This document shows positions 1-9,123 of a DNA stretch of 56,597 nt, in pieces; the stretch's first letter is position 1; every line of letters begins with the position of its first letter. The DNA comes from Bacteroidales bacterium. Lineage in GTDB: Bacteria; Bacteroidota; Bacteroidia; Bacteroidales; JAADJA01. The position numbers were made by a program, and so were the translations under genes. The stretch lies in NCBI GenBank assembly GCA_016933115.1, contig JAFGBL010000213.1, positions 1-56,597 of the forward strand. Direction: 5' to 3'. The notes beneath the pieces were generated by a model. It ran no database searches and was not told the origin of the DNA. It saw nothing but the letters and a program-made list of their open reading frames with translations.

Positions 1-1
1 T

Positions 2-1123
2 GTCGATCATTCAACAAGTGGATTTATTACGGGCGGTCAAATATATTATAACGTTTTCGATTCTCTTTCACTAAAAAAATCACAGGAGCTCGATGAAATT
101 TTCAACAATCTCAATAAAAGAGGCGTTTTTAATGGTACTGTGCTATATTCGGAAAATGGAAAGGTAGTTTTTGAAGGAGCTTATGGGTATTCGGATTTTG
201 GGAAAAGGGATTCACTGACCGTGCATTCATCATTTCAGCTTGCCTCGGTTTCAAAAATGTTTACGGCAATGGCAGTGATGATCTTGAAACAACAAGGTAA
301 ACTTAATTACGACGCGGACATTACTCAGTTTATTCCTGAATTCCCGTATGAGGGAATTACCATCCGGATGCTATTGAATCATCGTTCAGGACTTACCAGG
401 TACATGTCGTTGGCCGATAAATATTGGGATATCAATAAACCTATAAACAATGAGCAGGTCATCGATCTGTTTGTAAAATATAAACCAGGGTCATACTTCA
501 GACCGGACGATGGTTTCCATTATTGCAACACAAACTATGCACTTCTGGCTTCTGTTGTTGAACGGATTACCGGTGAAACATTTGACGTATTTGCAAAGGA
601 AAATATATTTGATCCCCTGGAAATGAACGATTCATTTGTTTATAACCTGCATAGTGATAGCGTGATTCCTTACCAAATACCGGTGGGTGTTACGGGATAC
701 AAATACGGCGGTCGTTATGCCCGAAAAATGGGCAATTACTATTTGAATGGTGTTATGGGCGATAAAGGAGTTTATTCGTCGGTGGAGGACATGTTTAAAT
801 TTAATAGTGCACTCGACCAGGCAATTTTGGTCAGCCCGGAAACAATTTCAGAAGCTTTTAAACCTGGAAGCCCGGCTTTCTGGAAAAGAAAGGACAATTA
901 CGGTTTCGGGTGGCGAATCAAAGACCATGCTGACAGTACAGCCTACCATTTTGGCTGGTGGAAAGGTTTCCGGAGCTTTTACATCCGCGATATGAAAAAT
1001 CAAAAATCGATTGTTGTTCTTACCAATATCGGCAAAGGTTTTTCTTCTGAAATATTATGGGATATCATGGAAGAAGAAACGACTGTTGAAGAATTACTAT
1101 CAATCTATGCTCATTTAGAATAA
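2..1123 (+). CDS. Serine hydrolase, beta-lactamase / class C PBP fold (5' end outside window)
   Basis: The reading frame is open to the left edge of the window, so the gene is 5'-partial. The GTG at base 140 is internal: the codons before it read through a helical segment (KKSQELDEIFNNL) and NGTVLYSENGK, a typical start of this domain. The class C beta-lactamase/penicillin-binding fold is shown by SVSK (Ser codon at 245-247, Lys at 254-256), a Y-C-N motif near 531-539 and H-F-G near 949-957. These correspond to SxxK, YxN and HxG of the family. Proteins of this kind hydrolyse peptides, esters or beta-lactams; the substrate cannot be told from sequence. The C-terminus falls just before the arylsulfotransferase cluster, and a new promoter-like element lies after its stop. 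No signal peptide can be judged because the N-terminus is missing. Confidence 0.85.
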   Translation, partial: VDHSTSGFITGGQIYYNVFDSLSLKKSQELDEIFNNLNKRGVFNGTVLYSENGKVVFEGAYGYSDFGKRDSLTVHSSFQLASVSKMFTAMAVMILKQQGKLNYDADITQFIPEFPYEGITIRMLLNHRSGLTRYMSLADKYWDINKPINNEQVIDLFVKYKPGSYFRPDDGFHYCNTNYALLASVVERITGETFDVFAKENIFDPLEMNDSFVYNLHSDSVIPYQIPVGVTGYKYGGRYARKMGNYYLNGVMGDKGVYSSVEDMFKFNSALDQAILVSPETISEAFKPGSPAFWKRKDNYGFGWRIKDHADSTAYHFGWWKGFRSFYIRDMKNQKSIVVLTNIGKGFSSEILWDIMEEETTVEELLSIYAHLE

Positions 1124-1130
1124 TTTTTGG

Positions 1131-1138
1131 TAAGTTTG
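1131..1138 (+). promoter_or_regulatory. Candidate Bacteroidota -7 promoter element
   Basis: TAAGTTTG is an exact match to the Bacteroidota -7 consensus TAnnTTTG. It lies 57 bases before the first arylsulfotransferase gene and directly after the stop of the serine hydrolase. No good -33 TTG is seen at the usual spacing, so this is a candidate only. Confidence 0.4.
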
Positions 1139-1194
1139 ACGCAACGATTATATCCAAATTTATATCATATTATTAAACAATTAAATAGGCAATC

Positions 1195-4062
1195 ATGAAA
1201 AAATTTATCCCTATTTCAGGATTATTTGCGGTTTTAGCATTTTTATCGTCAATTGTTATTTTCGGACAGAACTATCCAACGGAAAAATTTCGGTATATTT
1301 CACCCAAACCCGGATCCGAATTTGTAAATCCGGCGAACAGTATTGCCGTCAGGCAGGGAGATGCCTTTAACAGACAGGCCCTCAGCAATGAATATTTCAT
1401 TGTGAGAGGTTCATTGAGTGGCAATGTTCAGGGGAAGGTGAAATTGTCATCTGATGGGCAGACAATCATCTTTAACCCGGTCAACCCATTTAAATATGGC
1501 GAACAAATATTTGTAGAAATCAAGGAAGGATTGAAAACAATTTCGGGCAAGGAACTCGCAGGTTTAAAATTTGATTTCACAATTCAGCCGGTCGATAACA
1601 CTCAAATGCTTATTGATTTTTACCAGACTGAATATGAACAAGAAATATCGATGATTGAAAGTCAAAATTCAGCCGGTTCTCAAATGGCCAATCCAGTCAA
1701 AATTTCCAACAATTATCCTGAAGATTTTCCGGCTCCATACATAACGGAAATGGATAATCCGACTGAAGGTTACATTTTTTGTACGCTTAGGGTTTCCCAG
1801 TCTCCCACCTACAAACATTATATTGCCATCCTCGATAAATATGGTGTGCCGGTATATTACCGGAAGGCACAAAATGTTCCCAATGATTTAAAGGTAATTC
1901 CCGAAGACAACCTTGCCTTCTGTAACTTCAATAATGCTGATGTTCCCAGTAATGCCTATTACGTCATGGACCAGTGGTTCGATGTGATTGATACATTGAA
2001 AATGGGCAATGGATATTATGTCGATCAACATGACATGCTTGTATTGGAAAGTGGCGATCGGATCATGATGGCTTATGATCCTCAACTGATCGATATGAGC
2101 CAGATTGTTCCTGGCGGTGATCCCAATGCTACAGTCATCGGATTTATTGTACAGCGACTCGATAGTGAGGATAATGTAACCTTCCAGTGGAGAAGTTGGG
2201 ACTATTTTGAAATAACCGATGCTACAGATCTTGATTTGACATCAGACCGGATCGATTATGTGCATGGAAATGCTTTTGATCTGGATGATAATCAAACAAC
2301 ACTTTTGATGTCATGCAGGACTATGGATGAAATTACCAAAATAGATCTTGCAACAGGTGATATTATCTGGCGTTTGGGTTTGCATGCAATCAACAATGAA
2401 TTTACATTTATCGATGATACCATTGGATTTTGCAGGCAGCATGATATTCGCGTTTTACCCAATGGGAATATAACATTGTATGACAACGGCAATTGTCATA
2501 ATCCGGCATTCTCACAATCGTGGGAATATGCGCTGGATATAGTAAATATGACTGCTACTCCTGTCTGGAATTATATTCGTGATCCATTTGTGTACGGAAG
2601 TGCTACCGGAAGCTCCAGGAGGCATAATGATGGCAATACACTGATCTGTTGGGGATTTACAAACCCAATTGGGATGACCGAAGTGCGGCCGGATGGTTCA
2701 ACTACCTGGGAGTTGAATGTTGTGGAAAACGGTGTGAATTATCGTGCCGTGAAATCGACCTGGGAAACAACCTTGTTTGAACTCAGCGAATATTCAGTAG
2801 ATTTTGGAACCTATGACGATTATATTCCCTGGCCAAAAATTATTGTGATTACAAACAACAGCGATCAGGACATTGAAATCACCAGCACCCAGAATTACCT
2901 GAACAGTTATCAGGTTATTACTCCTTTACCACTTAATGTACCTGCCGGAGGATCCATTAATTTTCAGTTTCAATTATTCCCATCCGGCGGCGAAGAAGGC
3001 CACCTGGACGATGTTTTGACACTTAATTATGACTCATTTGTTTTGGACGACTTGCCACAGCGTATAGCAAGACAGATTGCCATTACAGCATACGTTCAGG
3101 ATGATAATCCACCGGAAGCTGCGGTTGATCCAGTTGACGGATCAACTACAGTTCCGCTCAATACACAGGTTAAAATTAATTTCAATGAATCAGTTGTGAA
3201 GACGGATGGAAATACTTTAAAATCTATAGATATTCCGGATGTTATAGAGTTTCGTGAAACAGATGCTTCAGGACCGGCTGTTGAGTATACTGCCTTTATC
3301 GATGCCTGGAAACGGCAAATTGTAATTACTCCCCAACTGAAGTCGAATCAGCAATATTATGTTGAATTGAAAGCAAATTCGGTTTCGGACAAAGATGGAA
3401 ATATTCTGGCAACAGCTGAAACCAGTACTTTCACAACAGAGGATGTTGAAGCTCCTGTGGTGGTTTTCTTTCCCGAAGATAGTGCTGTGGATGTGAAGCG
3501 AAATGTTGTAGTGACGATTACTTTCAACGAAAAAATATTCAAATCTGGTGGGGATGAGATCACTGATGCCGACCTGCCTGAAATGCTCGTTTATAAGGAG
3601 ACTGATACATTAGGAGTAGATGTTGTTTATACGGCTGTTTTAAATGAGGACAAAACCGAAATTCAAATCATGGCTGATGAAGATTTGGTGGAATTCCAGC
3701 AGTATTATGTTGCGTTTTTGGGCAACATGGTCCAGGATGAAGCAGGAAATATGGTTGAAATGGGCAAATCAATAACGTTTACGACCGGTGATGAGTTCGG
3801 CATTAATGACTACAATTGGAATTCCACTGTGAGGGTGTTTCCCAATCCGAATAAAGGTTTGATGACGCTGGAATTTTCCAGCAATGATCCTAAATCGATA
3901 GAGCTATTCAATGCCAAAGGAAAGGTCATTTTTGCCTCACAAAGTGTTGTTGGGAATATTTTATCAATTGATATTTCAAATCAACCTCTGGGCATCTATT
4001 TCATCCGGGTAATTAATCTTGGATCGGGTGTGTCATCAGAACTTAAAGTAATTAAGAATTAG
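1195..4062 (+). CDS. Secreted arylsulfotransferase-like protein with Ig-like domains and T9SS sorting domain (copy 1)
   Basis: 955 residues. Order: signal peptide (about 1-24), an Ig-like Big_5-type domain (about 30-125, starting YISPKPGSEF), an arylsulfotransferase beta-propeller (about 175-535), a link domain, two Ig-like Big_5-type domains (about 640-750 and 755-870), and a T9SS type A sorting domain (about 880-955, with VFPNPNKG and PLGIYFIRV). In E. coli ASST the active site uses His252, His356, Asn358, Arg374 and His436. Here His357-Gly-Asn359 and Arg375 have the same spacing as His356-x-Asn358 and Arg374. His279 and His416 (RQHD) are candidates for the other two histidines. The family moves sulfuryl groups between phenolic compounds without PAPS. 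The protein should be exported across the outer membrane. Substrate unknown; fold assignment is by motif only. Confidence 0.8.
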   Translation: MKKFIPISGLFAVLAFLSSIVIFGQNYPTEKFRYISPKPGSEFVNPANSIAVRQGDAFNRQALSNEYFIVRGSLSGNVQGKVKLSSDGQTIIFNPVNPFKYGEQIFVEIKEGLKTISGKELAGLKFDFTIQPVDNTQMLIDFYQTEYEQEISMIESQNSAGSQMANPVKISNNYPEDFPAPYITEMDNPTEGYIFCTLRVSQSPTYKHYIAILDKYGVPVYYRKAQNVPNDLKVIPEDNLAFCNFNNADVPSNAYYVMDQWFDVIDTLKMGNGYYVDQHDMLVLESGDRIMMAYDPQLIDMSQIVPGGDPNATVIGFIVQRLDSEDNVTFQWRSWDYFEITDATDLDLTSDRIDYVHGNAFDLDDNQTTLLMSCRTMDEITKIDLATGDIIWRLGLHAINNEFTFIDDTIGFCRQHDIRVLPNGNITLYDNGNCHNPAFSQSWEYALDIVNMTATPVWNYIRDPFVYGSATGSSRRHNDGNTLICWGFTNPIGMTEVRPDGSTTWELNVVENGVNYRAVKSTWETTLFELSEYSVDFGTYDDYIPWPKIIVITNNSDQDIEITSTQNYLNSYQVITPLPLNVPAGGSINFQFQLFPSGGEEGHLDDVLTLNYDSFVLDDLPQRIARQIAITAYVQDDNPPEAAVDPVDGSTTVPLNTQVKINFNESVVKTDGNTLKSIDIPDVIEFRETDASGPAVEYTAFIDAWKRQIVITPQLKSNQQYYVELKANSVSDKDGNILATAETSTFTTEDVEAPVVVFFPEDSAVDVKRNVVVTITFNEKIFKSGGDEITDADLPEMLVYKETDTLGVDVVYTAVLNEDKTEIQIMADEDLVEFQQYYVAFLGNMVQDEAGNMVEMGKSITFTTGDEFGINDYNWNSTVRVFPNPNKGLMTLEFSSNDPKSIELFNAKGKVIFASQSVVGNILSIDISNQPLGIYFIRVINLGSGVSSELKVIKN

Positions 4063-4081
4063 GTTTTAAAAGTTCTTGACG

Positions 4082-4105
4082 GAAGGGCATTTTTTTATAC
4101 CCTTC
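4082..4105 (+). terminator. Weak hairpin between arylsulfotransferase copies 1 and 2
   Basis: The arms gaagggcat and atacccttc pair with one mismatch around a run of T. There is no clean T tract after it, so it may be a weak terminator or attenuator separating copy 1 from copies 2 and 3. Confidence 0.35.
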
Positions 4106-4107
4106 TA

Positions 4108-4115
4108 TAGTTTTG
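4108..4115 (+). promoter_or_regulatory. Candidate -7 promoter element for copies 2 and 3
   Basis: TAGTTTTG matches TAnnTTTG exactly and lies 20 bases before the start of copy 2, directly after the hairpin. Copies 2 and 3 are 13 bases apart and probably share this promoter. No clear -33 element. Confidence 0.4.
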
Positions 4116-4134
4116 AATAAATGAAATATAAGTA

Positions 4135-6285
4135 ATGACCAGGGCTTTCCAATTGGGTATTCTTATATCGGTGCTGGCTGTAGTTTTTATTCTGCCTCTG
4201 TCGGTAAAATCCCAGGTATTTGACAAATCTGCGTATCGATATATTTCACCCTTACCAGGATCAAAGTATATAATGCCTGAAAATAATATTGCCGTTCGGC
4301 AGGGTGAACCTCTTGTAGCTGGCAGTGCAGATCATGTCAGGTTTGAAGTTAGGGGAACCAAAAGCGGTATGCATCTGGGTAGGATTTTACTTTCGGATGA
4401 TAACAAAACTTTGATTTTTATACCCCACATTCCATTTTTATTGGGTGAAAGGGTAACTGTAAAAATTGACGGAATCGTACGGACTGTTTCAGGTAAGTCG
4501 ATGTTACCGGTTGAATTTTATTTTGATATAGCGCCCACCCTGGTAAAATTGCCTTCAGGTTATTCTAACGAAATTTCATTTAATAGAACCAAACATCAAA
4601 TCTCTGTATTTTTAGAAGAGAAAATTGTTCAATCAACGAATGATAATGATCTGCCGGATGATTTTCCTGAAATTTCAATAGTAAGTTCCAATAATCCCCC
4701 TGAAGACGGTTATTATTTTGTCAGCCCCTTTGGCTACTGGGGCTGGTTCCCTGAAAATGTCCCCTATCTGGTCATCATGGATTATTTTGGAGTGCCGGTC
4801 TTTTACAGAAGGTTATCTTCGGATGCCTACGATTTGAAGTTGCAGCAAAATGGGAAATTAACGTATTATAATAATGAATGGGCTGCTTTGAAAAATCTGG
4901 TGATGGATAGTTCTTTCAATATTATTGACGAGCTTTCGATGCAGAATGGATATTCCACGGATTTTCATGAATGTTTGTTGCTTTCAAATGGCCATGCTTT
5001 CGTAACGGGTACCGATCCGCAAATTGTCAACATGGATACGGTAGTACCGGGGGGATATTCACAGGCTACTGTTGTAGGCTGGGTTTTTCAGGAATTGGAC
5101 CAAAACAAGAATGTGGTTTTTCAATGGCGAAGCTGGGACCACTACCTCATCACGGATGCTGATGAGCATATAAATTTATATGATACAATCATTGATGCGG
5201 TGCATGGGAACTCCATTGAAGTTTATTCTGATAATTCATTGTTGCTTTCTGCACGCAACCTGAATGAGATTACCAAAATCGACTGGAATACGGGCGAGAT
5301 CATTTGGAGATTGGGTGGCGAAAACAATATGTTTGATTTTGTCGATGATCCCCTTGGCTTTTCGCGCCAGCATGATTGCAGGAAACTATCAAACGGCCAT
5401 ATTACTATTTTCGATAATGGCTCATACCACCCCGACCCGCAGTTTTCGAGCTGTCTGGAATACGAAATAAACGAGGATGATATGACCGTTTTACTTTTGC
5501 GTCGGTTGAGAGACCAACCGGACAATTTTGGAACCATCATGGGAAGTTGTCAACAATCAATCTCAGGTAATTTTATTGCAGGTTGGGGGTCAGGAGTGCC
5601 TGCCATAACGGAATTCAATACCGATAATGAAATTGTAAACGAAATATACATTGAAGGTATTAACTACAGGGCTTACCGTTTTCCCTGGCAAACAAGTTAT
5701 TTTGAAATCGATGCAGATTCTGTTCATTTCGGATATATCTGGTATCAGGATACCCTGGTAAAAAATATAACGGTTACAAATTATCAGGATTTTGCCATTG
5801 ATTTAACCGGCTTTTTTATTACAAACGAAAATTTCAAAATTCTGGATGAGTTCCCAATTGCAATTGATGCAGGTGGGCAAAAAACAATCCAGGTTGAATT
5901 TAATCCGCAGGATACAGGTTATTTCTCAGGCCGGATCACACTCAATTCGGACATCAATACCGAAGAACTTACGCAACGGATCGCACAACAAATTGACGTG
6001 ATGGGAATTGCAACCGAAGGTCAGGTGGTGGAATCACACAATACTTTGTCAGCATCGGTTTATCCGGTTCCGGCGGTGGATTTGATCAGGATCAAACTGG
6101 AGGAAAATTCTACCGTTGAATTGTTTATCTTCAATCAGCTGGAAGAGTTGGTTCAAAGCAAAATCCTAAATAACGAAACAACTTTTGTTTGGAGCATCGC
6201 CTCTTTGCCTAAAGGAATTTATTACATTAAAATTATTGAACCCAGTAGCGGTAAGAGGTTTACACAAAAAATTATCAAAGTATAA
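4135..6285 (+). CDS. Secreted arylsulfotransferase-like protein with T9SS sorting domain (copy 2)
   Basis: 716 residues, paralogous to the genes on both sides. Signal peptide (about 1-27), Ig-like N-terminal domain beginning YISPLPGSKYIMP, arylsulfotransferase propeller (about 175-530), a short immunoglobulin-like domain (about 530-625, ending with TLNSDINTEELTQRIAQQI, also found in copy 3), and a T9SS sorting domain (last about 80 residues, SLPKGIYYIKI). Candidate active-site residues His278 (DFHE), His357-Gly-Asn359, an Arg 18 residues later and His413 (RQHDC) are all present. It lacks the two extra Ig-like domains of copy 1, which accounts for its shorter length. It is much closer to copy 3 than to copy 1, for example in the NEITKIDWNTG segment, so the 2/3 duplication looks more recent. 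Substrate unknown. Confidence 0.8.
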   Translation: MTRAFQLGILISVLAVVFILPLSVKSQVFDKSAYRYISPLPGSKYIMPENNIAVRQGEPLVAGSADHVRFEVRGTKSGMHLGRILLSDDNKTLIFIPHIPFLLGERVTVKIDGIVRTVSGKSMLPVEFYFDIAPTLVKLPSGYSNEISFNRTKHQISVFLEEKIVQSTNDNDLPDDFPEISIVSSNNPPEDGYYFVSPFGYWGWFPENVPYLVIMDYFGVPVFYRRLSSDAYDLKLQQNGKLTYYNNEWAALKNLVMDSSFNIIDELSMQNGYSTDFHECLLLSNGHAFVTGTDPQIVNMDTVVPGGYSQATVVGWVFQELDQNKNVVFQWRSWDHYLITDADEHINLYDTIIDAVHGNSIEVYSDNSLLLSARNLNEITKIDWNTGEIIWRLGGENNMFDFVDDPLGFSRQHDCRKLSNGHITIFDNGSYHPDPQFSSCLEYEINEDDMTVLLLRRLRDQPDNFGTIMGSCQQSISGNFIAGWGSGVPAITEFNTDNEIVNEIYIEGINYRAYRFPWQTSYFEIDADSVHFGYIWYQDTLVKNITVTNYQDFAIDLTGFFITNENFKILDEFPIAIDAGGQKTIQVEFNPQDTGYFSGRITLNSDINTEELTQRIAQQIDVMGIATEGQVVESHNTLSASVYPVPAVDLIRIKLEENSTVELFIFNQLEELVQSKILNNETTFVWSIASLPKGIYYIKIIEPSSGKRFTQKIIKV

Positions 6286-6298
6286 CTTTATTAAATAA

Positions 6299-8419
6299 AT
6301 GATCATGACCAAAAGAGGCTTATTTGGTTTAATGCTTTTTATTGCTTTAGCTGCAAATAGTCAAAATCATGTTGATTTAAAATATATATCGCCCTTACCC
6401 GGTTCAATTTATATTATGCCGCAGAATAACGTGGCTATCCGTTACGGCGAAAAGTTTGATATTTTATCAATTAAAATTTCGGCCATTAGGGTTTATAATT
6501 CCAGACAAGAGGAAATCTTTGGCGATTTGGTATTATCGGATGACGAAAAGACATTGATTTATAGGCCTTTTAAGCCATATCCACTTGGAGATAAAATTTA
6601 TGTCGAGGTAGCGGAGGGCCTGAAAACCGTAAGTGGAAAATTCATTCATCCGGTTAATTTCTGTTTTACTGTAACTCCAAAAGTAATTGATATTACAAAA
6701 TTGGCTTGCTTTAAAGAACTAATCGGGGTTCCTGAAATGCCCGACCATCCAATTCCTCCGGTTAGGAATAAAAATTCCAACAATGATCTTCCCGAGAACT
6801 TTCCTGTAATAGATATTGTCCAGAACAACTTACCTGATAACGGACAGTACTATTTCTTTGCACCCAACAACGACTGGGGTTCTTTTCCAATCGATCCTTA
6901 CCTTATAATTACCGACAGGGCTGGTATTCCGGTATATTACAGAAAAATGGTATCGTCGGCCTACGATCTTAAGATACAACCAAACGGATTTCTTTCCTTT
7001 AGTTCATATTCACCTTTTTGGGGAAATATTATAATGGACAGCTCGTACCGCGTCATTGACAAGTACACCATGGGCAATGGATACACTTACACCGATTTTC
7101 ACGAATTTAAGATTTTAGAAAATGGGCATGCTTTTGTGATGACATTCGATAGCCAACTGATCGGAATGGATACGGTTGTCCCTGGTGGTGATCCCAATGC
7201 AGTTGTATTGGGCTGGGTCTTTCAGGAGCTCGATAGCGATAAAAATGTGATTTTTCAATGGCGTAACTGGGATCACTATCAAATTACGGATGCAGATGAA
7301 TATGTAGATTTGACCGGCTCTTTGGTTGATTGCGTGCATGGAAATTCTATTGAAATTTATTCGGATAGCGCACTTTTATTATCACCCCGGAACCTTAATG
7401 AAATAACCAAAATTGACTGGAATACCGGTGATATTATCTGGCGATTGGGAGGAGAAAATAATATGTTCGATTTTGTCAACGATCCATTAGGATTTTCACG
7501 CCAGCATGATTGCCGGAAAATCTCCAATGGAAATATCACCTTGTTCGATAACGGTCAGTACCATCCTGAACCGATGTTTTCAAGTGTTGTGGAGTACGAG
7601 CTTGATGAAATTAATATGACAGCTACCCTGGTTCGGAGACTCCAAAATGATCCTGATATTTTCGGTATGGTGATGGGAAATGCCCAGGAAACACCTGATT
7701 CAAATATTGTAACCGGCTGGGGTTCGGGAGCTTTGAGTATTACTGAGTTTAATCCAAATGGGGATATTGAATTTGTCATGGGATTTAATGCCATGAATTA
7801 TCGCGCTTATCGATTTCCGTGGAAAACCAACTATTTTCTGCCACAAGTCGATTCATTGATTTTTGATGAAATCACATACAATGATTCAACCGCCAATACC
7901 TTTCAGGTTTATAATCCTCAAAGCCATGAAATTCAGATCACTGGCGATTCGCTTCGGACTTGGTTTTTTAGGGTACAAAATCCTTATCCCTTTTCGATTC
8001 CTGCCGGTAATTCTGCTGAAATTTCCGTTATGTTTAAACCCGATACCATTGGTGAATTCAGGGATGTACTCACACTCAATTCGGATATAAACAGCGACAC
8101 ACTGATACAACGTATTGCCATACAAGTGAAACTGGCCGGGCATGCAACTCCCGTTCCGGCTGTTCATGATCATCTGGAAGATCAGATATACCTTTATCCC
8201 AATCCGGCCAGGGATCATATATTGGTTCATGTTCCTGAATTTGCCGGAGAAGCAGACTTGTGTATATTTGATATAAATGGTCGGCTGGTAAGTCGAGCTA
8301 AAATACATCGGGGGATTAATAAAGTCTCAATTTCAGTTTTATCACCGGGTGTTTATAATTTAATACTGGATTTTAAGGAGGATAAAAATTCTATCTTCAA
8401 AAGGATTATCAAATATTGA
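6299..8419 (+). CDS. Secreted arylsulfotransferase-like protein with T9SS sorting domain (copy 3)
   Basis: 706 residues, 13 bases after copy 2 and probably in one transcript with it. Two ATGs (6299 and 6305) are possible starts; either leaves a signal peptide ending near ANSQN. Domain order is the same as in copy 2: Ig-like domain (YISPLPGSIYIMP), propeller (about 165-520), a short domain with TLNSDINSDTLIQRIAIQV, and a T9SS sorting domain (YPNPARDHILV). Candidate active-site residues are His268 (DFHE), His347-Gly-Asn349, the downstream Arg, and His403 (RQHDC). The stop codon at 8417-8419 abuts the stop of the convergent response regulator with no base between. Function is likely sulfuryl transfer or hydrolysis of an aryl sulfate outside the cell; substrate unknown. 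Confidence 0.8.
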   Translation: MIMTKRGLFGLMLFIALAANSQNHVDLKYISPLPGSIYIMPQNNVAIRYGEKFDILSIKISAIRVYNSRQEEIFGDLVLSDDEKTLIYRPFKPYPLGDKIYVEVAEGLKTVSGKFIHPVNFCFTVTPKVIDITKLACFKELIGVPEMPDHPIPPVRNKNSNNDLPENFPVIDIVQNNLPDNGQYYFFAPNNDWGSFPIDPYLIITDRAGIPVYYRKMVSSAYDLKIQPNGFLSFSSYSPFWGNIIMDSSYRVIDKYTMGNGYTYTDFHEFKILENGHAFVMTFDSQLIGMDTVVPGGDPNAVVLGWVFQELDSDKNVIFQWRNWDHYQITDADEYVDLTGSLVDCVHGNSIEIYSDSALLLSPRNLNEITKIDWNTGDIIWRLGGENNMFDFVNDPLGFSRQHDCRKISNGNITLFDNGQYHPEPMFSSVVEYELDEINMTATLVRRLQNDPDIFGMVMGNAQETPDSNIVTGWGSGALSITEFNPNGDIEFVMGFNAMNYRAYRFPWKTNYFLPQVDSLIFDEITYNDSTANTFQVYNPQSHEIQITGDSLRTWFFRVQNPYPFSIPAGNSAEISVMFKPDTIGEFRDVLTLNSDINSDTLIQRIAIQVKLAGHATPVPAVHDHLEDQIYLYPNPARDHILVHVPEFAGEADLCIFDINGRLVSRAKIHRGINKVSISVLSPGVYNLILDFKEDKNSIFKRIIKY

Positions 8420-9121
8420 TTATTGATTCAATACCAGCTTAAACCCTACTCCGTGCACATTGATCAATTCGATGTCAGGATCTGATTTCAGGTATTTCCT
8501 CAGTTTGGTCACGTAAACATCCATGCTGCGGGCATTAAAATAGCTATCGTCGTTCCAGATTTTTTTCAGCGCCACACTCCTGTCGAGCACTTCATTCAGG
8601 TTGTCGCATAAAAGCTTGAGTAATTCTGACTCTTTGGAAGTCAATTTTTGCTCATCATCCTGGTATTTGAGGATCTGCCGGTTGTAATCGAATGTCAATT
8701 TACCGATTTCATAAAATGTTTTGGATGAATCGGCAGAAGCCCGCTCATTTGATCTGCGAACAATGGCCCGCATCCGCATCAGCAATTCCTCCATACTGAA
8801 TGGTTTGGTAAGGTAATCATCTGCTCCCAATTCGAATCCCTTGATTTTATCTTCCTGCATCGATTTGGCCGTTAGAAAAAGGATCGGAATTTTCCCATCC
8901 ACCTGCCTGATTTCCTTGGCCAGGGTAAATCCGTCTTTAATTGGCATCATGACATCCACAATGCAAAAGTCAAATTTGTCTTTCCTGAACTTTTCAAAAG
9001 CTTCCTGCCCGTTCACGCATAGGATGGTTGGAAAACCTTTTGCATCCAAATATGATTTTAATACTGATCCGAGGTTTTTATCGTCCTCAGCTAAGAGAAC
9101 ATTAATTTTTTCATCTTCCAT
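8420..9121 (-). CDS. OmpR/PhoB-family response regulator
   Basis: 233 residues. N-terminal receiver domain with the acidic pair Asp13-Asp14, phospho-acceptor Asp56 (VDVMMP), Thr84 (LTAK) and Lys106 (DYLTKPF). C-terminal winged-helix DNA-binding domain (about 138-233, NARSMDVYVTKLRKYL). It lies 2 bases after the stop of the histidine kinase, so the two are one operon with kinase first. Proteins of this pair type are activated by phosphotransfer from the kinase and then bind direct repeats in DNA. A matching pair of direct repeats lies upstream of the kinase (10593-10611), suggesting autoregulation. The target function is not visible from sequence. Confidence 0.95.
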   Translation of the reverse strand: MEDEKINVLLAEDDKNLGSVLKSYLDAKGFPTILCVNGQEAFEKFRKDKFDFCIVDVMMPIKDGFTLAKEIRQVDGKIPILFLTAKSMQEDKIKGFELGADDYLTKPFSMEELLMRMRAIVRRSNERASADSSKTFYEIGKLTFDYNRQILKYQDDEQKLTSKESELLKLLCDNLNEVLDRSVALKKIWNDDSYFNARSMDVYVTKLRKYLKSDPDIELINVHGVGFKLVLNQ

Positions 9122-9123
9122 GA

